Assembly: GCA_028023455.1 (NCBI GenBank)
Contig: JAQFVV010012420.1
Span: 3,908,001 to 3,972,000 of the forward strand
DNA: 64,000 nucleotides
Reading direction: 5' to 3'
DNA from: Epiperipatus broadwayi
Lineage: Eukaryota; Onychophora; Udeonychophora; Euonychophora; Peripatidae
Below, piece by piece: positions 23,240 through 36,146 of the stretch (within the stretch, counting starts at the first letter, position 1; every line of letters starts with the position of its first letter). Both the position numbers and the translations under genes were made by a program. The notes beneath the pieces were generated by a model that saw only the letters and a program-made list of their open reading frames with translations, was not told the origin of the DNA and searched no databases.

Positions 23240-24990
23240 AGAAATAACTTCAATTTTTATTTAAACATACATCCCTTCTTCTCCCGATAATTGTTGTCGT
23301 CGGCAATCAAATGTAAAATAAAAGAAGTAACTAAAATTTTTATTTAAACATAGCCCCAAAAACCCCTCTTCTCCCAATAATTGTTGTCATCGGCAATCAA
23401 ATGGTCAAATAAAAGGAACGTCAATTATTCTTTAATCGTATAGTAAAAAAAATCAAAAACCCTCCCACTAATTGTCGTCGGCAATCAAATGTAAACCAAT
23501 CAAAGTAAGACAGTAAATTATTAGTTAAACATAACCCAAATTACTATTTGAACGTACACCGAAAAAGACCAGCTCTTGTCAATCAAAATTAAAGAAACCT
23601 AGACTATTATTGTCCCATTGTCAAATCGAATATTATTTGGGAAAACCTAAATAATTTATAAATGAAAAAAAAAAAAGAAAGTCAAATCGGTTTTCAATCA
23701 AATGGTAACCGATAAAAGTCACTTAAATTTTGATTTAAACATACACACACACAAAAAAAAAAACCCGCAAAACACTTTCTCCCAATAATAGTTGTCAGCA
23801 ATCAAATGTAAAAAATAAAAGGAACGTACAATTATTCCTTAATCGTAAACAAAAACACCCCTCCCACTAATTGTTGTCGGCAATCAAATGTAAAGCACTA
23901 AAAATAAGATAAACCGATTATTTTTTAAATGTAACCCAAATTACCATTTGAACATACACCAAAAAAAGTACCGCTCTTGTCAATAAAAATAAAAGAAAAC
24001 CACAACAACTATTATTATCCCATTGTCAAAAATATTAGGTTTTGGGCAAACCAAAACCATAATTTATAAACGAAAAAAAAAGGAAGTCAAAACCGTTGTC
24101 AATCAAGTATAACCGATAAAAGTAACTTCAATTTTGATTTAAACATACACAAAAAAACAACCTCCCCAAAAACACCCACCCGAAAAAAAAAAAAAGAAGA
24201 TTTAATCATCACCCAAAAACACCCACCCCTCTCACTAATTATTGTCAGCAATCAAATGTACACCACTACTAAAAGTAACGTAAACTACTATTCTTTAAAC
24301 GGTTACACCCCTTGTCCCAATAATTGTTGTCTACAATCGTACACACAAAAAAACACCTTTCCCAATAACTAGTGTCGGCAATCAAATGTAAACCAATCAA
24401 AGTAAGACCGCAACTTATTATTTAAACGTAACCCAAATTACTATTTGAATATACACCAAAAATCACCCACTTTTGTCAATAAAAATTAAACAAACTCCAA
24501 CTATTATTGTCCCATTGTCAAAAATATTTATTTGTAGAACCAAAACCATAATTTATAAACGAAAGGAAGTCAAATCGGTCGTCAATCAAATGTAAACCGA
24601 TAAAAGTAAAGGTTTTAATTTTTATTTAAACATACACACACGCGCGAAAAAAAAAAAAACAACACTTCTCCCAATAATTGTCAGCAATCAAATGTAAACC
24701 TATCAAAGTAACGTAAATTATTATTTTAAGATCCATCAAAAAAACCCGTCCTTTTTTTAATTTTGTCAATCCAATTTTACAAAAACAGTAATACTATTTT
24801 AAAAAAAACACAAATTACTATTTGAACACACACCAACAGAGACCCTTTGGTAAAAAAAAAAAATTAAAAAAAACAACTATTATTATCCCATCATCAAAAA
24901 TATTATTTGGGAAAAATAATTCAGAAACGAAAGAAAGTAAACTTTGTAAACAAACAAAAAAAAAGTCAATATTAATAGAGAATCACTAGC
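23240..24990 (+). repeat. Degenerate tandem array with a GGCAATCAAATGTAAA motif
   Basis: Higher-order units of roughly 470-500 bp contain the phrase CCCAATAATTGTTGTCGGCA-ATCAAATGTAAA-n-AATAAAAG. I count about eleven instances of the ATCAAATGTAA-type core, for example near 23306, 23392, 23480, 23797, 23879, 24246, 24374, 24580 and 24683. Other shared words are ATTTAAACATACAC, CCCAAATTACTATTTGAAC and TATTATTGTCCCATTGTCAA. Indels are frequent and no frame survives. The array fills the right two thirds of TIR element A. Confidence 0.8.
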
Positions 24991-25126
24991 TCGGGAACGG
25001 TATATTAATGTGTTTTTTGGTTAGAAATCGCATCTCTAGTGGCTGACACGAAGGATCAGATGAGAACCGAATAAAATAATAATTAAAAGATGTGCAGCTT
25101 TGAAATTTACATTGCACTAGTAATAA

Positions 25127-25400
25127 TTGGCCTAAGTTTATGTATTGTCAAAATCGTTGCTTTTAGCATTTGCATATTTTTATTATTATTATAATGCAGA
25201 TAAGAGATTATAGCAAAATCTAAATCGGGTCATAATATTTGCAAAATATGTTTATCTTTGTCTCATATCTAATTCAAATACTGGACCCAGCTCATATCAT
25301 AGCCCAAAATGCAGATAATCACGATCTTTTGTGTGTGTGTGTTAGTTTCAATAATAATTTTTTGTATCTTTTTTATCAAATATATATAAAAATAAAATAA
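25127..25400 (+). repeat. Direct repeat right of the 22.4-kb TIR element
   Basis: The partner of 22119-22411. It begins about 57 bp after the right terminus of the element. Shared landmarks are GCTTTTAGCATTTGC, GGTCATAATATTTGCAAAAT, ACTGGACCCA and GTTAGTTTCAATAATAATTTTT. Length differences come from (TTA)n, TTTG and (GT)n expansions. Confidence 0.8.
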
Positions 25401-28400
25401 TTAAAAATATAGAAAAATAAATACTTACCATTAGGTCTCCCATAACATTGTCTTCAAAATACATCAGAAAAAGTAAAACTTTTTACCAATGTATTTTTCA
25501 CAGTGAAATCTTTTCCTGTAACTATCAAAAAAATGAGAGAAAGACAAAAAAATTCAGTTTACTTGATCACAAAAATTATCATAAAATTTTTATTTTTTTA
25601 TTGTAGAAAAATAAAACTTACCTTCATGGAAAGTAGGAAGAAAAGATGGAAACGATGGTGTAAAAAGCGCTTGCATAGACTGCATAGATTTCCGTTAATA
25701 TTATGTTGAAAATGGATGTTTACATTTTGAAAATGCTTGCCCGCATTATGCTATTGATAAGGATCATACAACAATAATTGAAAGCACACTTCTGCAATTA
25801 AATTATTTAATTTTTGTAAAAAATTTAATGTTACCGTGTTTTGTTTGTTTATTACATATATTTGTTGCAGTTTATATTGAGTTATATATATATAATAATA
25901 TATTAAATATTTTCATCGGATTAGAAATTTATATATATATATAAGATTGGCACCCTCGATTAGTATTGGAAAGTTTATATAAATGATCAGAACTTGCAAC
26001 TAGATTCTGTCAAATTTTGCTTTGTCATGACATCTTTTCTGACATCATTCAATGATTTTATAAGTCTGACAGTAATTTCCAGATCTTTGGTAGATGATAA
26101 TCTAGTTTTGATCCAATCCAATTGCTTTTGATATATATCTGCAAGGAATGAAGTCTTTGATAGTTGTTGCTATGAATTTGTTAAAGCTATCATAGCAAGA
26201 GGGAATTAGAAAGTTTTAATTAATTTTCCATTCACAATATCCAGAATATTGGATTCTGTTTTCCTTAAATTCCAACTCTAAAGAGGATGACTTTCAACTG
26301 CAGGAATATGGATTCCACGAGTTAGACTTGGTTTATATTTGCTATGGGAGAATTGATCCAATTTCAATAATTCAGCAAATAGTGATAACCGTTTTTTGTT
26401 GAGCAAAAACTAAGAGGTCATTCTTATTTTCTGCCTAATTGAATGCCTTTCTTGTTTGTTATAAAGTAAGTGCATTTTATTTAAGTCCATCTATTTTAAA
26501 AGTTGATGATCTGATTGATCCTCATTTGCATGTCTCCAAAGATTACTATGAGAATTGAAATTTATAAATGCAGAAGATGTTGCATGCATAAAAAATATGT
26601 ATTCAAATGGTGATTGTAAAATCATTTGAAGTGTCTTTAGTAGAAGTTTGCTCTACGAGTTGATTTGGAATTAAAATAACTATATAATTTTTACAGTGCA
26701 TTTTATCATCAATCAAAGAAAATTCACCAGTTTTTAAGATAAATGTTATTAGAATGATAAATCTGAAGTACTATACATTGATGTTATTATTTTTGTTTCT
26801 GATATATTCTTAATGTTACGTTAAATTAATTTTATTGTTCTTCCTAAATGAAGAGATCATTGTATAGAGATTGAATTTTAACTATTGAGGTTTGTCATGG
26901 TTGTTTGACCTAGTACTCTCGATCCTCTATACACCATAATACTATAGGAGATCGCATTAATAGTTTATTATGTATTTTCATAATTTGTTGTCTTTAACCA
27001 GTAGTTTTTCAAGATGAAATTAAGTTTTCTTGTGGAGAAATGTTTCTTGCAGCATGGAGGAAAGACGTGCCATTCATTTAGTCCAAAGCAAACATTGAAA
27101 TGGTAGAATATTGAGAAATAATACTGGAGTTATTGTTACTTACAGATCTTCACAATTGAATTACAAGAAATATTATAAAACATATTAAAAATTATAACAC
27201 GTAATAATGATGATGATAATGATTTATTTATTTATTCAATAAATAACAATTAAATGATTTATAATATAAACTTCATACAAGAAAAATCTTTAGCTAGGAA
27301 TATAACAAAATATAAACCAATATATATATAAGAAAATAAATTAAAAACAATTGTTTAGCATAATACAATTAATGATGTAAACATTTTTTTAAAGTCCTAT
27401 AAATGGTAATTAAATTAAACAAATGTAGCATAAACATTAAATAATTTGGGACCATTATAGCAACTGCTTCTGAATGGAAGTCTTGAGAAATTCGAGTCAT
27501 TTGAGAATAATCATGTACACAATGGACAATCTAAGATCTAAATGAGATCTATGCTATATATTAAGAATTGCTCTAATAAATAACATCAAGTATGTTATGA
27601 GCCTCATAAATAACTCTTAACAGATGCCATGTGAGATCTGTCAAAAATAATACATTTATAATTCTGTAAAACAAAAATTATAAAAGTAGAATAGCCCCCC
27701 CCCCCAAAAAAAAAAAAACCAGATTTTATTACACAATAAGTATTGTTAACAAGAAATATAAATAATAAGTAAAACTGATTGAAGTAAAAACTTAGATAAA
27801 TAGCACATATAGTTTAGTTGATATAAATGAGAATGAAAACTATGATTTGATCAGAAGCTGGAATCATTAAATACAACTAGATAACAATAGTTATTGATAA
27901 ATGAAATATAAGTACAAGTATTATTGCAATCTAAATAAATATTACAATTAGTAATGTCAAGAGAAGAATATCAAGTTTATAGGGAAAATGCTATTGTTCA
28001 ATTCAAATTAACTGGTACTTAAAAGTTAGTCATTTACTAATTAAAAGTAAATTATTATTTTTAACCAATTAAATATATGAAAGTGCAGCACAAGTCAAGA
28101 CAATATTATTATAAAGAAATACATAAAACTTTGAGTATAAGTTTTTTTTTAATATCAATGTTAACTGCCATTGAACTATATACTATACTTAAATGTCACA
28201 TACTCCACCTTTTCCCCCCATTTGTGTATGGAAATAATGTATATTTTTGAATTTTTTATCAGTGCATTGAAATGAATATGAAAATGTTGCTTATAGTTTA
28301 CAATAGGATTGTTACTTTTATTTATATATTTTTTATATTAACTAACGATGATGCTATATATATATATGCTACTTTTTTTGTTCAATTTTTAATTTTTATC

Positions 28401-29380
28401 ATCTCTTCAATTTCAATATGGCAATTTAAATATGTTTATTTTTACTTACACTTCATTTTTACAAACTATTATTACTTATTATTTTCCCAAATGTTGATCT
28501 TCCAAGTAACATTCTTGTTATTTTATTTATTATTTATTTTCGAGATATTTTGTACTATTAGATTCAGTTATTGTTTTGTGTATGTGTGGTGTATGTTTAA
28601 TCAGTTTTGATAGCATTTTTTTACTACTTTAATATTATTTGTGCCATGTATAAATTAAAATATATAGAAATAATGCACAACACTAGCTGAAATCTATACA
28701 AAATATTTAGAATACCCCATAGCTATATTATTTCAGCCACACTTCTCTTTTCAGTGTAATTGCTAAAATTCTAGTTTTCTTCATTTAAAGGGGAAATATG
28801 ATTATGGAGCAATTCAAATAAATTAATATATAAATTTCACATTTAAACACATTGTTTTAACTTGATAATATCTCAAATATACTTAATCCCATGTCACTTA
28901 TTTTTCTGTAAATGGTTCTGTTTTGATAACAAATCTTTAATTTTTTTTATACCATTGAATTTTTTGATTATTATAACTATTTTATTTGAGTCATTTTTTA
29001 AACAATTTTTTTTAGAATTTTTTAAGTCCAGAATTCATTTTCCAAAGTAATGAAAATAATCATTATAATGAATACTACAAGAAAATAAACTCTACAAAAA
29101 ACAATAGTCCTATTTAAATGGTAAAACATATTTGTTGAAGAGGAAAAATACTAATATAAGAATAATTTTATAAATTATTTTCAGAAGAAAAATAAGCAAA
29201 TTGAATAGTACAAGCTATGCTGAAATAAACAAAATATTGACAAAATATAAATCAATTTAAGCTATTACTTTGAAAACAGAAAGAATTAATGAAGCAAATT
29301 TAGAAAAACTATGACTGATAACAATCTTAGACATAGAAAGATCAACAAAATAATGATTTAACAATAGTCCAATTTTAATA
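25401..29380. other. Intron, AT-rich, with possible old coding remnant near 26.0-26.2 kb
   Basis: The minus strand between about 26030 and 26140 reads YQKQLDWIKTRLSSTKDLEI followed by TVRLIKSLNDVRKDVMTKQN, an open stretch of about 50 codons that is protein-like but not recognised; it may be another dead retrotransposon. A GATGATGATAATGATT simple repeat lies near 27205 and a C10/A12 run near 27690. A 112-codon frame at 28272-28610 is Phe/Ile/Tyr-rich read-through of AT-rich DNA and is not called a gene. Confidence 0.4.
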
Positions 29381-29598
29381 AAGTGAATTAAGTGAAGAAT
29401 AAATTGAGATTCTCTATACTAAATATTTGAGAAAAATATTCACAAAGAAGACCAAATTTAGACCACATAGTATGAACATTCAAAGAGTAAAGTGAATTAA
29501 GTGAAGAATAAATTGAGATTCTCTATACTAAATATTTGAGAAAAATATTCACAAAGAAGACCAAATTTAGACCACATAGTATGAACATTCAAAGAGTA
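29381..29598 (+). repeat. Perfect 109-bp tandem duplication
   Basis: AAGTGAATTAAGTGAAGAAT starts at 29381 and again at 29490. I see no difference between the two copies across 109 bp, so the duplication is very recent, or maintained, or an assembly artefact. Confidence 0.95.
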
Positions 29599-29759
29599 GA
29601 AAAATAATTATTGGTCCCAAGTAGGTAAGTCTGTGGCAATAAAGGAAATATAATTATTTAAAAGATCATTAATGGGGGAAATTAACAGCAAGATCTGATG
29701 CTATTTAAGTTTTCTCATTAAGAGAAGCCATATATATTTCATTAGAGAAGAAGCCGCCC

Positions 29760-31100
29760 AGTTAAATTATGAAGTAAAATAGTGTTTCTACCATGGTGGG
29801 GGGGGGTTAACTTCAAGAGTCTGACTACGGTTCCTTAAGTCCCCTGAAAATCTTCAATGTGGCTGCAATATAAAAATTCATATTACAATCGTAAGCTGCC
29901 GAAACCTTAGAGAAATCCATCAAAATGCTATTCACATAATTTTCAAAATGCGCGCATACGTTTCATCCAACTGGACTCTGCCCTGTGGAAACTCAGAAGC
30001 CAACCATGAAGAAATGGTAATATCATTCCTTTCGAACCTGGCCAGTTCTGAACTTTAAGTTAAAACATCTTTAAGCTATCTACTGTAAAATTGTCTTTTT
30101 ATTAATGTTATTTTAAATTATGTAGTAATTCTCTATCTATCTCTAGTCTTTAAATTTAATATCTGTTAACTTTCCTTTCTTACGATGGCGGTTCATTTAT
30201 TTAACCCTATTATATATTTGCTAGATGATTATTAGTATAATCTATTTTTTATTATATGCCAATAATAACTTCAATTCGATAATAATTTCCTTCGTTGCAT
30301 TTGCCGTGCTAAATAATATTATATTTTTTTTTATAGTAATTTTTACCCACTAGAACTAATTTGATACAGTTCTATTAATTATCGAGTTGAAGGATTTATA
30401 CAATTTTTGCTATTTTAGTAATGGCTAATAACAACAAATTATTAGCTCAATTTCTAACCTATGCTCCCGGCCACTTTACTGGGTTTATAATATCTATTTA
30501 TTCACATTAATATATTGTTTCGCAAAAAGGTCGATAAAGGAGTTAAATGAATATATTCTAATTCAAATTTTATACTTTCTAGTAATATTCAGGAAGGGCA
30601 TGGGATTTAGGGCATAATTAATATAATTTCTAATTGCATTAAATACTTTTTGATTAAAGCACGTTTGACTTTAATTTAACTTGATCAGGTCATCACGTAG
30701 AGCACTCTTTATATAAATTGGGTTTTATTATTTAAATACGATGATTACCAAGTCATCATTTTCCGAACATTGCTGACGCGAGCCATCTCCTGTTTCATAG
30801 ACTTGTCCTCGGTGATATTTCTATTAGTTTAATTATCTAGGAAGAAAGCACTTCCTCCACTTGCTCGTTTTTTTTTATTATATTGGAACACCAAAGGCTC
30901 GTGGCTACGACCCGGCCTGGTTTCCCCTCATACTTAAATCACCGACCAGCCATCATATTTATTGTGTTCATTTTTATAGCTCATAAGTCGTCAGTACCGT
31001 TTATTTCTCAGTTCCAGTAAAGCCCGCTCTAATGCTCTTAAATCGTGATGAATTGATTTTATTAAAGTCGAACAAATTCATATTTATTTATAATTAAATA
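29760..31100. other. GC-richer unassigned segment
   Basis: Compared with its surroundings this stretch has more G+C and more CpG (for example AATGCGCGCATACGTTTC near 29948, GCTGACGCGAGCC near 30771, CGTGGCTACGACCCGGCC near 30900). Frames are short on both strands. It could be a decayed mobile element, an LTR, or a regulatory segment in the intron; I see no diagnostic ends. Confidence 0.4.
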
Positions 31101-31589
31101 AGTTTTCTATTAAATATTAAAGTTATGCCCTAAATACGTATCTTGCTCTTTGTGAATTGATTTACGAAATGTGAAAATAAATATCATGTTCTTTCCTTTA
31201 GAATCAGAATAATAATTTCAGTCATAGCCAAATACCTTTATCTACCTTTATTTTCTTGTCGGGGGCATAGACATATATTTATCATATAATATTGCATAAT
31301 AGTATTGGCATATAATAAGGACTGCCATTCTTGTTGTAAATATAAATTCCGTTTAAAGACTAGAGGTAATCTATATAATCACAATCTAAAAGTTGAACAA
31401 AATTATTATTATTATTAAACATTTTATTAACACATTTGGTTTTTAACTTTCTTTCTTATTCAATAATTATTTTTAATATTAATGCTCGCTGTCTGTATTG
31501 GCAACCCAAACACATATATATATGAGTTGACTTATAAAGATTCTTAGTTATTTTATTATACTTCATTAGAGTTAAATCAGGGGTCTCAT

Positions 31590-31770
31590 TAATCATCATC
31601 ATCCATTGAGCTAGTTCCTTGGCGCATAGTCATGTACCATCGATATATGTCATCCATTGATTTGATCTGAGCTCGTGAGTTGGGTTTGAATTCAATTTGA
31701 ACCGCCTGAGTTTGAATCCGACTTTGAGTTTGGGTTTGTTGATGTGTTGGCTTCTTTTTGACTGGTACAT
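31590..31770 (-). other. Possible 3' tail of a non-LTR element
   Basis: Read on minus, the sequence ends GGAACTAGCTCAATGGATGA followed by TGATGATTAATGAGACCCC, a trinucleotide-repeat tail like those of RTE-group elements. Only about 180 bp look distinct and no coding remnant is seen. Weak call. Confidence 0.25.
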
Positions 31771-31909
31771 GGTTATGTTTATAATTAATATATTGATTTT
31801 AAAAAAATTAGTAACAATTGTTTTGTAGAATTTTTGAAGATCATTTTGGTTTGTTATTTTTATATTATAAATGTATTAATTTTGGATATGTGAGGGATAT
31901 TAAAAGAGA

Positions 31910-34860
31910 TAATATTTCTGACAGATCAACAATCACCATCAAAATGAGCAGATCATTGTTCTGAATGATATCTCACCTCTCATCTGTGGCTCTAAGTAAT
32001 TGTTAATGCAGGGCTATAGCTATTTTATTTGTAATTGGTTACAAACATTAATGCCTAAGTGCATGAAGTTATCATCAACCAAATCAAATTATTCTTGGAT
32101 GAAAATGAAGAGAAGGTAGCTGTGCATGATTTGCAGTAAAGCCATAAAGGACAGAATGCATTGCAAAATAATATTCTGGCCATCTGCAAAATAAGAAGGC
32201 TTGGGATCCTACTAACTCATTAGATTCCCAAAGAGCTATAAGGATGTCTCTACAAAGATATGTGTTGATGATGAAAAAGGTTATAATGATTTATGTCAGT
32301 TGTGTTATCACCTAGATAATCAAGGATCACATTACCTATTGAGCAATCAGGATAGAGTCAAAAATCAATGGAAGGCAAAGTGAGTTTCAGAAATTAATAT
32401 TTACAGAAGTAAATATATTGGTGAATAATGGATGGGTTGGAATTGAGGAAAAATATGAGAATTGATACATAGAAAGTTAGATGTATTAAAAGTATTGGTA
32501 AATTGGGATTGATGAATCATAACTAGAGTATTGGAATACATATTTGTAGTTTGGCAGAAACAAAAATACACAGATTGAACATTAAAATACAGGGGATGAA
32601 TATAAATTGTCTGGAAAAGTTGGAAAGCATCATCATAGTGTAGTCAAGTGAATTCATAAAAGATACAGTGGAGCATTTGGTTAGAATATGAACCAATAAT
32701 TGATGGAATTCTGTTGATTTAAATGAGGGTTTCTCGAATGCTTGTTGTAGTCATTCATTATGCATGGCATCACCAAAGATGAAGACGTTTCTGTGAAGTA
32801 TTGCAGTCAGTTTATCAGGAATTAAGAAATAAAAAAGTGACTATTCATGTATGAAAGACAAAACGTTGATGTAAGAGTTAATATTGGAGTGACTGACAAA
32901 TATAGACTGGGGATAAGTAATACGGCTTTTAAAATTTGATGGTTTTCTGTAGCACAAATAATTTAGTTATTACAAATACAAACTTTCCACAACATAGAAA
33001 GAGAAGATATACATTGCTTTATGATTTTATTAAAACCAAATTGATTATATCATAATTGTTAGGAAATGAAGAAAGAATATAAATTAGGACTGCAAAACAT
33101 ATCCAGAAGCTAATCCAGAAACAGATCATTGGCTTTTGATTGCAGATATAAGAATAAAATTATGTAATATCAGAAAGAAGAATCTTAAAAGACTGAATGT
33201 AGATGACATAATTGGTGATAATCAGAATGATTGCAGATCAAAAAGTTGATTTGAATACAAATGAATATAGTGATATAAAATGATAGTAACAGCAGCTAAA
33301 AATCAACATGTTGGAAATTGCTTGAGAGTTTATTTGAGAGAAAAGAATAACAAATATGGCTGATTGGTTGACTATTAATATGCATAGTTAAAAAAGTACA
33401 GAAGAAAGTACAGTGAGACATAAGATTATATAAACAACTTATGTATGAAACGTGAAAAGGAAAATAATTGCAGTAGTATTGAGCAAATATTTCATTTTGT
33501 CAAAAACTATTGGACTGCTGACAGATCCAGAAAGTTGGTTAGTCAATGGTGTTTTGTGAAGTTATATAAAAGTGATCTAATAACACTTGATATACCAGTT
33601 GCTTTCCAATGGAAGATCATCAGTACCAGTTAAAATAATGGAAGAATTATTTAAGAAAGGAGGAGATTCATTTGTTTAGATTACATGGATTGATCTTTTG
33701 TAGTATAGAAAAATAAGAGTTTAGTCTGAATACTGGATTGCAACATTTGTACTAATACCAGAAAAAAATATCTCCGTCGTGATAAATGTAGTCAATAGCT
33801 TTAGTTTCACATGCTGCCAAAATAATGATGACGATAGAATACAGATAAAGACAATTTGAATAGGCACAAGAAAAGGCAGTTTTAGAATGTGATTAGGAAT
33901 AAGAAATCAGATAATCAATCTGAACATTATTCTCAACAGTCACCCTATATTTGTTTGGTATAACTTATTTTTTTGAATAGGAAACAAAAAACCAAGGTGA
34001 GAGTAGAACAGATAAATTCATATTAGTTTCAAGCAGGATAATAGGAAGCTGCATCTTGTCATCTTGCTTATTCAGTATTATAGTAGACATAACTATGATA
34101 GAAGTTTTAGATGATTTTTAGAGTGAATTTTGTATCTGAGAAAGATGGATGGGTAATTTGCAACATATAGATAATATAATTTTAATTGCAGACTACAGAA
34201 ACTGTTAGATCATTTGTTTGAGACCTGGAACAAATAATGGTCTAAAGCTAAATACAAGCAAAACAAGAAAATTGACAAACGACAATTTCGTTGTTGGTCT
34301 ATTTAGGTTTCAGAATTAATCAAGATGGATAATATATAGAAATAAATGCATGACTACTTAACTACTGGTATCAAAATCATTTGCAAAATTAATGTCTATA
34401 TGAAAATCAGAGTCATAAGTATGTGGTCAAAATGTTGATATGGTCCTTTACAGTATGTGGATGTGATGCATGGATATTGAAATTGTATCTTGAAATGTTA
34501 TAAAAGGATGCATGGCATACCTTAGACATCTTAAAAAACTAATGAATAGGTTTTGGAGAAGGTAGCCCCGGAAAGATAACTTGGAGATGATGAAATAATG
34601 AAAATTACATTTTGGACATGTGGCAAGACTGATTACCACACTTGTAAAGAATATCATGTTTGATATAATGAATGTATCAAGAGGAAGACGACAGCTGAGA
34701 TTGTCGTGGGTAAATAATAATATGAAATTGACAGAATTGAGAATACTGGAAGCATACAGCGAAGCAATGAAAAAAATATTCTAGAGATATTTCATCCACT
34801 CGATTGCTCATCATTAAATTGATGGATCAGGTGGATGATGGTTAATTTTTTAAACTATTT
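31910..34860 (+). pseudogene. Heavily decayed RTE/BovB-like retrotransposon
   Basis: Short blocks in changing plus frames keep the order of a BovB/RTE polymerase. About 33730-33940: WIATFVLIPEKN then IGTRKGSFRM...GIRNQIINLNIIL (the E/QAGFR.GRGTRDQI.NL region). About 34040-34130: GSCILSSCLFSIIVDITMIE (the RQGC.LSP.LFN motif). About 34150-34200: a degraded YADD as HIDNIILIAD. About 34440-34500: a YGC.AW-type block. About 34610-34760: FGHVARLITTLVKNIMF then SRGRRQLRLSW and LTELRILEAY, as in the BovB C-terminus. The element ends near 34860 with ATGGATCAGGTGGATGATGG. The endonuclease half (about 31.9-33.5 kb) is too decayed to trace. Many stops mean it is dead. Confidence 0.6.
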
Positions 34861-35285
34861 AATAATTTACATTTTGAATTTAAAATATTGTAACCCAGTG
34901 CTTTTGGCACTTGGTCTTCATTTAATATTATGTGTATATAATACTGACGCTATTCTTAAAAAAAAAAGAAAAATAATAGTATTTAACTGATAAAATGTGC
35001 TATCCACTTTGCCTAGCTATAGTTTATGCTAGTTTAGTTAGTATTGTTACAATGCTGTATCATATTTTATAAATTGACATACTATTCTAAATAAAATGTT
35101 ATGATAGTAAACTAATACAATCTTAAAATTTTAATAAGTTGTATTATTTCTAAATAATTGTAGGAAACATAACTGGATAAAGAAATATAATAGTATTATT
35201 ATTATAATTACAAAGTCAGTTATTTAAATAGTTTATTGACAGTAGTAGTTTAAGTAAATAGCTGTTGTTTTTTTCATATGTCATA

Positions 35286-35345
35286 GCATCGGCCGGGATG
35301 CGAACCCACACCCATCTGCAACCAACTACTTGCTTGCAAGTTTGT
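35286..35345 (-). repeat. tRNA-like B-box, possible SINE remnant
   Basis: On minus the sequence GGGTGTGGGTTCGCATCCCG followed by GCCGATGCTATG has the GGTTCGnnTCC B-box core of a tRNA T-arm with a short stem. A TAGTTGGTTGCAGATGG stretch just upstream could be a D-arm remnant, but the cloverleaf does not close and no A-box is convincing. Best read as a tRNA-derived SINE fragment. Confidence 0.35.
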
Positions 35346-36146
35346 GTTATAAATATTTAAAAATTGCAATTAATTATAAGCAAGCAAAGTTTTTAAAGTG
35401 TAGTAAAATAATTGGTTGTAAATAAAGTTCATATGTGCGTGTATATGGAAAAAAATAATGTGCATGCTAGTATTTTGGGTTTCTTATGTTTAGGCATTTG
35501 CATAAGTTTTTTTTTTTAAAAAAATATATTAGTACACCTGGGTCTCTTTTTACGCGGACTTATTTAACACGATTTTGAAGTTACGTGATTCATGTTTCAC
35601 CGGAAGTCGAACTCCGATAATGCGCTATTACTTTAAATAATAAATTTCATGCACTTACGTCATATTGAAAGTAATAGCACATTATTGGAATTCGACTTTC
35701 ATCTTAGTAATTTCAATATTTTCAGTGCTTTATAATAGTAAGATTTTATGCAATAATGAAATTAAAATCATGAATTCCACATTTTATGTATACACATGTT
35801 AAATTTTACGAGATTATAATGTAAATTTGTTCAAACATTGTGCGTGTTAATTTTGCATTTTAAATAACATTCTGTTTTTGCTTTTTAAAAAAGAACGTAA
35901 TCAATTATTAATCATTTAGTGTCCGCAAGTTTATTTTTAAAAGGTGAGTAATAGCAGTGGGCACAATTAAATTTGACAATTAAAAATTAAAATCTGATTT
36001 TTAATTGTAATTAATAATTGAAAAATTACTTAAGGCGACCTGAAATTAATGTGATGTAAAACGAAATTGAATTGAAAATTAAAAAATTAATGACAAAAAT
36101 AAATTTTAATTTTTAGTTGTTTTAATTAAATTTTTCCCAGCAGTGT

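Larger units (their letters stand above)
22418..25069. mobile_element. TIR element A: GC-rich ends, tandem-repeat core, two small ORFs
   Basis: The left end CGGTTGTCATCTGATCCTTC and following bases (to GCTAGAG, about 36 bp) match the inverted right end with only a few mismatches. About 40 bp in, the left arm reads CCGCTAGAGGCGCT. No exact target duplication is visible (GAATTT left, AATAAA right). The left third holds three GTTAACTCGG words and two short open frames; the right two thirds are a degenerate tandem array. No DDE transposase is recognisable. The terminal sequence is similar to that of the element at 44087-45724, and both carry the word CAATCAAATGTAA, so I place them in one family. 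It is richer in G+C at the ends than its AT-rich surroundings. Confidence 0.75.

Noticed and set aside
23240-24990. CRISPR-like array
   Set aside because: Repeats are degenerate, spacing is irregular, units are long and the context is eukaryotic intron and TIR element.
25503-25709. Possible exon with a basic 68-residue peptide
   Set aside because: No compatible acceptor and donor pair with the phase of the host gene, and the peptide is Lys/Arg/Phe low complexity.
28272-28610. 112-codon open frame on plus
   Set aside because: Almost entirely Phe, Ile, Tyr and Leu from T-rich DNA, with no splice or start context and no domain; accidental.
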